NCBI GenBank assembly: GCA_965248915.1
Contig: OZ252216.1
Coordinates: 1,736,001-1,800,000, forward strand
Origin: CBDFLA01 sp965248915
GTDB lineage: Bacteria; Pseudomonadota; Alphaproteobacteria; M2410
Direction: 5' to 3'
Length of the DNA stretch: 64,000 nucleotides
This document shows, in pieces, positions 53,612-61,233 of this stretch. How positions within the stretch are numbered: position 1 is the stretch's first letter; every line of letters begins with the position of its first letter. The notes below the pieces were generated by a model. That model saw only the letters and a program-made list of their open reading frames with translations. It did no database searches and was not told where the DNA came from. Both the position numbers and the translations under genes were made by a program.

Positions 53612-54655
53612 TCAGTATTCTGACGAGAGAATGCTTCCCATTTCTTTTTCATATTCGAGTGCCTTACCGGTGCCCAGAGCCACACAGGAGAGTGGCTCAT
53701 CAGCAATGCTTACCGGCAATCCAGTTGCGTCGCGCAGCAGTTGATCCAAGTTCCGCAAAAGCGCCCCACCACCGGTTAGTACAATTCCTTTGTCGACGAT
53801 ATCAGCTGCAAGCTCTGGCGGCGTTGCTTCAAGGGCAATCTTCACAGCTTCAGTAATCTGGCCCACAGGCTCTGCCAAACTCTCAGAGATATCCCGTTCA
53901 GATATCGTAATTTCTTTCGGCACCCCATTCATGAGATCGCGGCCCTTGATGCTAACCACATCGCCGTCTGATCCATTGGGTGGCATCACCGCCGAGCCAA
54001 TCGCCTTCTTGATGCGTTCCGCACTCGCTTCACCGATCAACAGATTATGGTGGCGGCGAATATAAGCGATGATGGCGTCATCCATTTTATCACCACCAAC
54101 ACGCACCGAGCGCGAGTAGACGATACCGCCAAGCGACAAGACAGCAACTTCCGTTGTACCGCCACCAATGTCGACAATCATAGAACCCGTGGGTTCAGAA
54201 ACCGGCAAGCCAGCGCCAACCGCTGCAGCCATCGGCTCTTCAATCAGTTTCACCCGACGTGCACCCGCCGACAAAGCGGATTCTTGAATGGCGCGCCGCT
54301 CAACGGCGGTCGCCCCTGAAGGCACGCAAACAATAATCTGAGGATTGGCGAAGGAGCGACGATTGTGCACTTTGCGAATGAAGTGCTTGATCATGTCTTC
54401 TGCCACATCAAAGTCAGCAATCACACCATCACGCATGGGGCGAATGGCTTCGATGTCGCCAGGCGTCCGACCGAGCATCAACTTTGCTTCGTCACCAACC
54501 GCCTTCACATGTTTTTTGCCACCTTTCGTGGTAATCGCCACAACGGAGGGCTCATTGAGCACGATCCCGCGCCCTTTGACGTACACAAGGGTGTTCGCGG
54601 TTCCGAGATCGATTGCCATGTCGGCAGAGAGCATTCCAAACAAACTAGAAAACAT
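53612..54655 (-). CDS. mreB: Actin-like rod shape protein MreB
   Basis: 347 residues, complete. Actin-fold nucleotide motifs: MAIDLGTANTLVYVKGRGIV (phosphate 1), VDIGGGTTEVAVLSLGG (phosphate 2) and GIVLTGGGALLRNLD (adenosine). The N-terminal amphipathic start MFSSLFGMLS fits membrane binding. It organises lateral wall synthesis. First gene of mreB-mreC-mreD-mrdA-rodA; its promoter must lie in 54656-54927. Confidence 0.97.
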   Translation of the reverse strand: MFSSLFGMLSADMAIDLGTANTLVYVKGRGIVLNEPSVVAITTKGGKKHVKAVGDEAKLMLGRTPGDIEAIRPMRDGVIADFDVAEDMIKHFIRKVHNRRSFANPQIIVCVPSGATAVERRAIQESALSAGARRVKLIEEPMAAAVGAGLPVSEPTGSMIVDIGGGTTEVAVLSLGGIVYSRSVRVGGDKMDDAIIAYIRRHHNLLIGEASAERIKKAIGSAVMPPNGSDGDVVSIKGRDLMNGVPKEITISERDISESLAEPVGQITEAVKIALEATPPELAADIVDKGIVLTGGGALLRNLDQLLRDATGLPVSIADEPLSCVALGTGKALEYEKEMGSILSSEY

Positions 54656-54843
54656 TGAAGGCCCGTCCTGTGATTATCGTCGTTTCGACGAATGATAAGT
54701 TCCCACTACAATCGCCTAGAATTCAGAAAATACGGTTAATGCCATAGTCCCTTCGCATTTAGGCAAAATGACGTCTTTTGTGCCCTAATTGCCCAGTTCT
54801 TCCGAGATTCAGGCTGCGTCTTTTGTTGCCATAATACATATGA

Positions 54844-54878
54844 GGCGATTCACCCATTTTTGAACAGGATGAATCGCC
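54844..54878. promoter_or_regulatory. Inverted repeat between leuA and mreB
   Basis: GGCGATTCA (54844-54852) and TGAATCGCC (54870-54878) form a perfect 9-bp inverted repeat with a 17-nt loop, about 50 nt past the leuA stop and 190 nt before mreB. No T run follows on the minus strand, so it is not a classical terminator for leuA; on the plus strand TTTTTTT comes 12 nt later. Its role, whether transcript end, mRNA stability or operator, is open. Confidence 0.45.
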
Positions 54879-54927
54879 CCCGAATCAGCATTTTTTTGCA
54901 ATTCCCATCTGGGTTTGCCGACTTTTG

Positions 54928-56511
54928 CTAGACGCCTGATTGAGCCTCGAGGTTCAATTCAGGGGGCGCGGTCCGGTCGCGCTTGATCAAAAGTCGATTG
55001 AGCGCGTTCACATAAGCCCGCGCAGTTGCCACAAGTGTATCCGTATCAGCACCAAGCCCCAAGACAATCTTGCCGTTTTCCTCGAGCCTGACACTCACTT
55101 CTGCTTGAGCATCCGTGCCGCCTGTGACCGCATGCGCCTGGTAGAGTTCAAGCCGGGCGTCATGGGGCACCAATGCGCGAATGGCCTTAAAAATGGCATC
55201 GACAGGCCCGTCTCCCGTCGCCGTGGTCTCGCGCACTTCCCCGTCCACTTCAAGGCGCAAGGTGGCCTCTTGCGGCCCGCCAGTTCCGGCGATGATCCGC
55301 AAGAACTGGACAGAGACCCTGCCATAATCACGCAGCACCTCATCATCGACCAGCGCGATAATGTCATCCTCAAACACTTCGCGCTTCTTGTCCGCCAGAT
55401 CTTTAAACCGCTTGAAGGCATCATTGACCGCATTCTCGCCCAGAGAATAGCCAAGCTCCTCCAGCTTGTTACGGAAGGCATGTCGCCCTGAGAGCTTACC
55501 CAGAACCAACGATGTCTCATTCACGCCGACGCTTTCAGGCGTCATGATCTCATAAGTCTGGTTGTTCTTGAGCATCCCGTCCTGGTGGATGCCAGATTCA
55601 TGGGCGAAAGCGTTCTTGCCCACAATGGCCTTGTTGTACTGCACCGGGAAACCAGTCACCGTCGACACCAGCTTTGAAGTTTTTGAGATCGCGGTGGTAT
55701 CGATACCCGTCTCATAAGGCATGGCGTCGGACCGCGTCTTGAGCGCCATGACCACTTCTTCCATGGCCGCGTTACCGGCCCGCTCGCCCAATCCGTTAAT
55801 GGTGCACTCCACTTGCCGGGCTCCTGCATCGACACCGGCCAGTGAGTTCGCCACCGCGAGCCCTAAATCATTGTGGCAATGGGTCGAGAGCACCGCTTGG
55901 TCCATATTCGGCACCCGCTCCCGCAACATGGTGATGAGCGCGCCATATTCAGACGGTACGCTGTAACCCACCGTGTCTGGAATGTTGATGGTGGTGGCAC
56001 CGCATTTGATGGCCGCTTCGACACACCGACAGAGAAAATCAGCGTCGGTCCGCGTCGCATCCTCCGGCGACCACTCCACATCGTCAACGAGATTACGCGC
56101 ATGGGTCACGCTGCCGATGATGGCCTCGAGCACTTGTTCAGGCTCCATTTGCAGCTTGTGCTTCATGTGCACAGGACTGGTGGAGATAAAAGTGTGGATG
56201 CGTTTGCGTTCCGCATCGCGAAGCGCTTCCGCCGCCCGTTCAATGTCTTTCACACCGGACCTGGCGAGCCCGCAGATCACCGGCTTGCGCACCACCTTGG
56301 CAATCTCACGCACGGCTTCGAAGTCGCCGTTCGAAGCAATGGGGAACCCGGCCTCAATTACATCGACGCCGAGCGCCTCAAGCATCTCGGCAATGCGCAA
56401 CTTCTCAGTCAGGTTCATGGACGCGCCCGGCGATTGCTCACCGTCACGCAAGGTGGTGTCAAATATGACGACGCGGTTCGATTTGTCTTCTGAGGTATCT
56501 GAGGTGTTCAT
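54928..56511 (-). CDS. leuA: 2-isopropylmalate synthase LeuA
   Basis: 527 residues. HMGL-like catalytic barrel with FDTTLRDGEQSPGASM at the start, STHCHNDLGLAVANSLAG for the metal histidines, and a C-terminal LeuA allosteric domain (VSVQFLRIIAGTGGP to YVNALNRLL) for leucine feedback. It condenses acetyl-CoA and 2-oxoisovalerate, the first leucine-specific step. AGAAGAAG lies directly before the ATG and is complementary to a sequence in the leader (56594-56602). Preceded by leader peptide leuL. Confidence 0.95.
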   Translation of the reverse strand: MNTSDTSEDKSNRVVIFDTTLRDGEQSPGASMNLTEKLRIAEMLEALGVDVIEAGFPIASNGDFEAVREIAKVVRKPVICGLARSGVKDIERAAEALRDAERKRIHTFISTSPVHMKHKLQMEPEQVLEAIIGSVTHARNLVDDVEWSPEDATRTDADFLCRCVEAAIKCGATTINIPDTVGYSVPSEYGALITMLRERVPNMDQAVLSTHCHNDLGLAVANSLAGVDAGARQVECTINGLGERAGNAAMEEVVMALKTRSDAMPYETGIDTTAISKTSKLVSTVTGFPVQYNKAIVGKNAFAHESGIHQDGMLKNNQTYEIMTPESVGVNETSLVLGKLSGRHAFRNKLEELGYSLGENAVNDAFKRFKDLADKKREVFEDDIIALVDDEVLRDYGRVSVQFLRIIAGTGGPQEATLRLEVDGEVRETTATGDGPVDAIFKAIRALVPHDARLELYQAHAVTGGTDAQAEVSVRLEENGKIVLGLGADTDTLVATARAYVNALNRLLIKRDRTAPPELNLEAQSGV

Positions 56512-56720
56512 CTTCTTCTCACAAAATACTGGAATTGCTGGGGTTCGGTCTCTTTGCCTCCCCTAGTCACCCGGCCAACACTGTTGAAAAGCCAAGAAGA
56601 TGCCTAGGGGCACATAAGGAGAAGGAGCCCTGGAAGAAGATCAGAAGGAATGAGGCGCAGACGCGGGCCGGTCCCAAGGGGCCGGGCGTCAATCTCGATC
56701 ATGTTTGATCCGTGCGTCAT
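56512..56720 (-). promoter_or_regulatory. leuA leader with attenuation-type structures
   Basis: The minus-strand RNA contains the leader peptide gene (56720-56604) and three pairings. First, a hairpin CCGGTCCC/GGGGCCGG at 56668-56685 inside the peptide gene. Second, CCCCTAG (with the peptide's stop codon) against CTAGGGG, forward coordinates 56604-56610 and 56560-56566. Third, nine bases beside the stop codon (56594-56602) are the exact complement of the leuA Shine-Dalgarno/start (56509-56517). No T run follows any hairpin, so control by start-site masking or Rho fits better than a classical intrinsic terminator. Mechanism is inferred. Confidence 0.6.
56604..56720 (-). CDS. leuL: leuA leader peptide LeuL (38 aa, leucine-rich)
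   Basis: An ATG at 56720 with AGGAA 6 nt upstream opens a 38-codon frame ending in TAG at 56604. Nine of 38 residues are Leu, concentrated at the end as SDLLPGLLLLMCP: two adjacent Leu codons, then four in a row just before the stop. This is the hallmark of a leader peptide that senses charged tRNA-Leu. It ends 92 nt before leuA on the same strand. A second ATG at codon 7 is possible. Confidence 0.85.
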   Translation of the reverse strand: MTHGSNMIEIDARPLGTGPRLRLIPSDLLPGLLLLMCP

Positions 56721-57196
56721 CTCATTTTCCTATTGCAGGCTTGGTCTATTCTTGCCGCGTTATGCCTTAACGCATCTTTAAGCCCGCGGTCCAAGTCCCA
56801 TCAATAGCCGCTTCATCTTGAACAAACAAGCAGAGAGGATGGGAGATTCGAAGAAAGAGGGTCAGGCACGTTGACCCAAAGCGGACATGGGTTCAACCCC
56901 GGGCTGTCGGTTCTGAACGGCCAATGTCTGTATTTGACCCAGATTGGACATCCTTCTTCGACGAACCGAACAGCATTCTGATTTCCAGGCAATCTCATGG
57001 CCGCTAGAAATGCCCGATCTCAAACTTCACTCCAACGAGATCAGCGTTGGTGACCGAATTTCACTAACGATGCACGATCCTTGTTTCAACTGAACTTCTG
57101 TGCTCCAGTCGCGCTGGCGTGCGCAATGGAATATGAGACAAGCCAAACACGTTACAATGGGACGATTGCATTCGGCATTTGAGGAGGATCTGCTTT
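56721..57196. other. Intergenic region with dispersed-repeat motifs
   Basis: 476 nt between the leuA leader and the plus-strand sulfotransferase gene; no frame looks coding. It contains TGACCCAAAGCGGACATG (56872-56889), which recurs exactly at 59662-59679, and a related TGACCCAGATTGGACAT (56935-56951) preceded by ATGTCTG (56924-56930). It must also hold the leuA promoter. The repeats look like remnants of a small dispersed element. Confidence 0.5.
56872..56889. repeat. Dispersed repeat, copy A (TGACCCAAAGCGGACATG)
   Basis: An 18-bp sequence identical to 59662-59679 and in the same orientation. The pair brackets the sulfotransferase and SDR genes plus the first ilvC fragment. A diverged third copy sits at 56935-56951. 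Confidence 0.6.
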
Positions 57197-58447
57197 ATGC
57201 ATCCACAAGCACCGATGTTCAAAGATACCTTCCAGCGATGGCCTGTACGTGTCCTTAACGAGCGCATGGCAAAGAACGGTAAGGCAGCAGCTGTCCTTGA
57301 AGGGCTCACGTCCGACAACCTCTTGAACAATGCTACCAAGCAGGTCGGATGTTCGAACTTCGGTGATCCGGCGTTTCGAGAGCCAATGGAGCTTTTGCTG
57401 GAAGACATCCGCAACAACGCAGACTATCACTTTGTCGGTTCTATTGTGAGACGGCGCTTTGTGATGGCAAAACTCCTTGCCCGCCTTCATCTCAAGAAGG
57501 CGCTCGATGGGGAGCCGGGAATAGCTCAAAGGCCCGTAAGCCGACCTGTCATTGTTTTGGGCTTGCCACGAACTGGAACTACTCGCCTGATGCGCATCCT
57601 ATCGCGCGATCCGGCGCATCGGCCTCTGCGAACCTGGGAAGCAATGCTGCCGGCACCACCGCCATCCGAAGGTAAAAACAGATTCGATAAGCGTCGCATC
57701 ATTTCCAGGATCATTGCTGGGTCATACAACGTTCTGGCCCCTGAGTTTCAGGTCATACATCCACTTGGCGTTGATCTGCCAGAGGAGTGCGTTCTGCTCC
57801 ATGCTACGAGTTTCGATTCCTGGATGTTACCGCTCCAGGACGATGCCCCTCGGTATCAGCATTGGTTCTTAAGATCAGGCCATGCACAGGCTTACAAGGA
57901 GCATAAGCTTCAGCTACAGACCCTACAGTGGCTCTATTCACGTGATCGTTGGCTGCTGAAATCGCCTGGGCACATGTTTGGCATAGAAGAGCTGATGAAG
58001 ACCTACCCCGATGCGCTCATTATCCAGACCCACCGTGATCCTGCGAGAGTCCTGCCGTCAATTGCCTCGCTTGCCGCCTCTATGCGTGGAATGGCGTTAT
58101 CGCAGATTGATGAAATACGTGTTGGGGCTCAAGTCCTCGAACAGATGGAAGTGGGTATTGCCAATTTGGAGAGTTATGTTCCGAAGATCCCGGATGATCA
58201 GTATATCTCTATTCAATATCGAGATATTGTTGCTGACCCTGCACGGGTGGTGAAGACGATTTATGAACGTTTCAATCTTGATCTGTCGCCGGAAGCCGAG
58301 GCCGCTTTCGCAGACGAGATCGTGCAAAATCCCAAGGACAAGAAAGGCAGGCATCACTACACGATGGAACAATTCGGCTATACGAGCGAGCTACTTGAAG
58401 AAAGATTTCATGATTACGTCGGTGCCAACAACATCCCGACCGAGTAA
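57197..58447 (+). CDS. Sulfotransferase family protein (PAPS-dependent type)
   Basis: 416 residues. VIVLGLPRTGTTRLMRIL (about 117-134) is the 5'-phosphosulfate loop; LLKSPGHMFGIEELMKTYPDALIIQTHRDPARVLPS contains the 3'-phosphate region (split here as LLKSPGH and THRDPARVLPS). This is the Sulfotransfer_3 group common in alphaproteobacteria and mycobacteria; acceptors are unknown. ATG 57197 has GAGGAGG 9 nt upstream. It converges with the SDR gene, stops 5 nt apart. Part of the accessory DNA between leuA and ilvC. Confidence 0.85.
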   Translation: MHPQAPMFKDTFQRWPVRVLNERMAKNGKAAAVLEGLTSDNLLNNATKQVGCSNFGDPAFREPMELLLEDIRNNADYHFVGSIVRRRFVMAKLLARLHLKKALDGEPGIAQRPVSRPVIVLGLPRTGTTRLMRILSRDPAHRPLRTWEAMLPAPPPSEGKNRFDKRRIISRIIAGSYNVLAPEFQVIHPLGVDLPEECVLLHATSFDSWMLPLQDDAPRYQHWFLRSGHAQAYKEHKLQLQTLQWLYSRDRWLLKSPGHMFGIEELMKTYPDALIIQTHRDPARVLPSIASLAASMRGMALSQIDEIRVGAQVLEQMEVGIANLESYVPKIPDDQYISIQYRDIVADPARVVKTIYERFNLDLSPEAEAAFADEIVQNPKDKKGRHHYTMEQFGYTSELLEERFHDYVGANNIPTE

Positions 58448-58452
58448 CTTGG

Positions 58453-59271
58453 TCATGCATCATCGGGCGCGACGCTTCCCCAAAGGCGGACCAGTGTCAT
58501 TCTTGGTAGAAGACGCCGCGCGAAAGTCAGAATCTTATAGATCATGCCGCTCACGACAATCGGCTTCCCCTTAGCCATAGCCGCCACACCGCAATCGGCA
58601 ACTTGTTCTGCCGTCTGCATAAAGCCCGCAACCTTTTCAGGGACCACGCCGTCACTTGCAGTATCGAAGAACTCTGTCCTCGTTACGCCAGGGCCAAGCA
58701 TTGTCACGTCAATGCCGTGCGGCTTCAACTCTTCGGCCAGTGCTTCGGAGAAGTTGAGGACATATCCCTTGGCACCGGAGTATGTCGCGTAGAACGGAGT
58801 GCCGCCAAAAGAGAACACCGATCCAACATTGAGTATCTTGCCCTTTGTCCCACGCGCGACCATGTCTCTTGCAAAAACATGTGCGACCTCAGTCATGACG
58901 CGAATATCAAGATCGATAATGGCATTGACCTGGCTCCACTCCAGATCAACGAACCTACTCTGATAGCCATGGCCTGCATTGTTAATGAGAATGTCAACCA
59001 CTAGGTCCTTTTCATCGAGTTCCTGTTTGAGTCTGGTAACCGCGTTTTCCTCAAGCAGATCAAGCACTACAACCTCCGCAGACACTCCATACTTGTCCCT
59101 AAGATCTGTTGCTAATTGGCAGAGGCGTTGCTCCCGGCGCGCGGTCAGGACAAGCGAGCAACCCTCCGCGGCAAGCCGGCGTGCCAATGCCTCGCCAATG
59201 CCGCTGGAAGCGCCAGTGACCAACGCCCGTTTGCCCTGGAAGACCCCGTTAAAATGATTCAATCTAGCCAT
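58453..59271 (-). CDS. Short-chain dehydrogenase/reductase (DltE/YqjQ-like)
   Basis: 272 residues. TGASSGIG, NNAGHGYQ, the catalytic Ser in VGSVFSFGGTPFYATYSGAKG with YSGAK as the Tyr/Lys motif, and a C-terminal hydrophobic, basic tail (YKILTFARRLLPRMTL) that may associate with membrane. Substrate unknown. GAGGAG precedes ATG 59271; the longer start at 59316 lacks one. Convergent with the sulfotransferase gene. Confidence 0.87.
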   Translation of the reverse strand: MARLNHFNGVFQGKRALVTGASSGIGEALARRLAAEGCSLVLTARREQRLCQLATDLRDKYGVSAEVVVLDLLEENAVTRLKQELDEKDLVVDILINNAGHGYQSRFVDLEWSQVNAIIDLDIRVMTEVAHVFARDMVARGTKGKILNVGSVFSFGGTPFYATYSGAKGYVLNFSEALAEELKPHGIDVTMLGPGVTRTEFFDTASDGVVPEKVAGFMQTAEQVADCGVAAMAKGKPIVVSGMIYKILTFARRLLPRMTLVRLWGSVAPDDA

Positions 59272-59541
59272 GCCTTCACTCCTCTGCTGCGATGGCAACG
59301 GTAGAGGTGTACGCAAATGCTGTCCAGATCGCGTTCTGCGCCATTCAACGAGAGGTTTGACTGCATCTGGCTAATTGCCGACAATCATAGCCGATTTCGT
59401 CATGTCCTGTCTGCTCACAATTGCAGTCATTCCTCATCATGGCACACAACAAACTTATGTGGGATTTTCAACGCAATACAGCGTTTCACGCGGTTCCAAG
59501 TGGTTTGTGCCGTCTCAATACCTGTAGGTATGCGAGCCCAA

Positions 59542-59666
59542 TTCTTCTATTTATCCACCATCGCCCGTTCTGAGATCCACGGCATCATGGCGCGCAGGCG
59601 CTCGCCCACCTCTTCGATTGGGTGTGCGGCATTGCGAGCCCGGGTTACCTTGAAGCTCGTCTGACC
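59542..59666 (-). pseudogene. Partial ilvC copy 1 (last ~39 codons)
   Basis: 125 bp aligns without gaps to 62536-62660, the 3' end of ilvC, with 11 mismatches by eye. On the minus strand the frame is intact and codes for TSFKVTRARNAAHP, EEVGERLRAMMPWIS and ERAMVDK then stop, differing by one residue from the real enzyme before ending three residues early. Most changes are silent, which suggests origin from a related functional ilvC rather than a copy decaying in place. Same orientation as ilvC. Confidence 0.85.
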
Positions 59667-59679
59667 CAAAGCGGACATG
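59662..59679. repeat. Dispersed repeat, copy B (TGACCCAAAGCGGACATG)
   Basis: Identical to 56872-56889. Its first five bases (TGACC) are also the last five of the ilvC fragment, so the junction has 5 bp of microhomology. Confidence 0.6.
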
Positions 59680-59704
59680 ACGATCGTTCGGACATTTATC
59701 CGTG

Positions 59705-60979
59705 TCAATGTCCCAAATAATTCAGCAGCACACTTGTCATAGCTTTCGTGCCAATGACAATCGAGCTTTCGTCAACATCATAGTCCGGCGAGTGGTTTCG
59801 AGCGTGGATCCCTTCCTGCGAGTTTGAAGTGCCAAGAAGGAACAAGGCGCCAGGTATCTCCGCCTGAAAGAATGAAAAGTCTTCGCCAAAATAGGGAACG
59901 CTAGCGTAGAGCCTGATTGGTCCCGGCGTGCTGAGAACGACCGTCACAGGTGCAAATGCATTTTCTGCAAGAACCGGGTCCGCCTGTGTCGGAAGCAGGT
60001 AGGTGGAAGGAAGTTCCAGGACTGCAGAAACGCCGCCCTTTTCACTTTCTTTGGCCAGCTTCTCAAGGGCCTTGGCAGTACGTCCCCTCACCGCTTCATT
60101 TGGAAAACGGAAGCGTCCTTTGACAGCAGTCGTGCCTAACTCTGCGTCATCGTCTACCCTCGCAACCATGTAGACGAAATCCTTGAGAGGTGAATCAGGC
60201 TCTGTAATGGAGCTCATGAGTGGCCAGGAGCGCGGGTCTTGCGGTCCGGGAATAGTACCAAGCGCCATTACCTGCTCAAGCAATGCATCTGCGAGTTCTG
60301 TTCTTTTCCCTTCTGTGCCACCCGAGAGGTTCAATGCGAATCTGCTGCTACCGGATAGACCAACATCAGGTCCGATGCCAATAAGGCCAACCGGGAACGC
60401 GGAGGTGTGGACGGCAAAAATCGCATCAGGCCTGAGGAAATCAAGAACACCATCACTGAGCATGAGACGAGCTCCTTGCACGGTTTCCTCAGCCGGCTGA
60501 AAGATGAAGACAACACTGCCTTTGATTTCGCTGGCCATGGGAGCCAGGACCGAGGCGATGCCAATGGCAATCGAAGTGTGGACATCATGGCCACAGGCAT
60601 GGCTGACACCAGGGACCTGCGATCGCCAGGACTGTTCGCCGACTTGTTCGATTGGTATGGCATCCATGTCCGCACGGTAGGCAACAACCGGGCCCGGCAG
60701 TCCCCCGCGGAGGATGCCGACGACGCCGTATCCGCCAATGCCCGTGTGAACTTCGAGGCCGAGTTCACTGAGGCGATCCGCGACGCGCTTTGATGTGCGG
60801 CGCTCATTTCCGGAGAGTTCGGGATGCATATGGAGGTCGCGCCTGAAGGCGATCAGGTCCGGTCCGAGCCGCTCGCTTGAGGCTGTGATCTCCGCCGGGG
60901 TGATCGCAAGGGCAGGCGTTGCTGACAGCACCAGCCCCATAACGAAAAGGGCCAGAGCCCGCATCGTTGAAATTCCCAT
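59705..60979 (-). CDS. Secreted M20-family amidohydrolase (IAA-amino acid hydrolase-like)
   Basis: 424 residues. Signal peptide (MRALALFVMGLVLSATPALA) then the M20D pattern: RRDLHMHPELSGNE, AYRADMDAIPI, HACGHDVH for the metal Cys/His, QPAEETVQGA with the catalytic Glu, and a final histidine in ARNHSPDYDVDE. It hydrolyses an N-acyl amino acid or similar amide in the periplasm. ATG 60979 gives AGGAGG at 6 nt. Flanked on both sides by ilvC 3'-end copies. Confidence 0.88.
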   Translation of the reverse strand: MGISTMRALALFVMGLVLSATPALAITPAEITASSERLGPDLIAFRRDLHMHPELSGNERRTSKRVADRLSELGLEVHTGIGGYGVVGILRGGLPGPVVAYRADMDAIPIEQVGEQSWRSQVPGVSHACGHDVHTSIAIGIASVLAPMASEIKGSVVFIFQPAEETVQGARLMLSDGVLDFLRPDAIFAVHTSAFPVGLIGIGPDVGLSGSSRFALNLSGGTEGKRTELADALLEQVMALGTIPGPQDPRSWPLMSSITEPDSPLKDFVYMVARVDDDAELGTTAVKGRFRFPNEAVRGRTAKALEKLAKESEKGGVSAVLELPSTYLLPTQADPVLAENAFAPVTVVLSTPGPIRLYASVPYFGEDFSFFQAEIPGALFLLGTSNSQEGIHARNHSPDYDVDESSIVIGTKAMTSVLLNYLGH

Positions 60980-61087
60980 CATCTTCCTCCTAGGCTTGAT
61001 ACTAACCACTTACTCAGCAAAGTGAAGAAATTCACATTGTTCTAGGGAGTTGTTCGCCGTCTCACTACCTCGATACACGCGAGCCTA

Positions 61088-61160
61088 TTCTTCTCTTTGT
61101 CCACCATCCCGCGTCCAGCAACCCAAGGCATCATGCCCCGCAGGCGCTTGCCCACCTCTT
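61088..61160 (-). pseudogene. Partial ilvC copy 2 (last ~24 codons), diverged
   Basis: About 73 bp corresponds to the end of ilvC. On the minus strand it reads EVGKRLRGMMPWVAGRGMVDKEKN in frame with the real EVGERLRAMMPWIS..., but with about six replacements and loss of the stop codon. The 40 bp beyond the end (61050-61087) resemble the sequence beyond copy 1 (GCCGTCTCA, TACCT, GCGAGCC), not that beyond the real ilvC. Same orientation. Confidence 0.75.
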
Positions 61161-61233
61161 ACATCGCCGCGCTCATTGCTACGATAGCACAATGTCACTA
61201 TCCTTCCCCGAACGCCAATGTGAGGAAGACATA

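Larger units (their letters stand above)
59272..59704. other. Gene-free region holding the first ilvC 3'-end copy
   Basis: 433 nt without an intact gene. The right part (59542-59666) is a copy of the ilvC 3' end and overlaps the dispersed repeat at 59662-59679. The left part (59272-59500) shows nothing I can identify. Confidence 0.6.

Noticed and set aside
59317..59664. 115-codon plus-strand frame
   Set aside because: Its end is the antisense of the ilvC fragment and the remainder has no family-like features.
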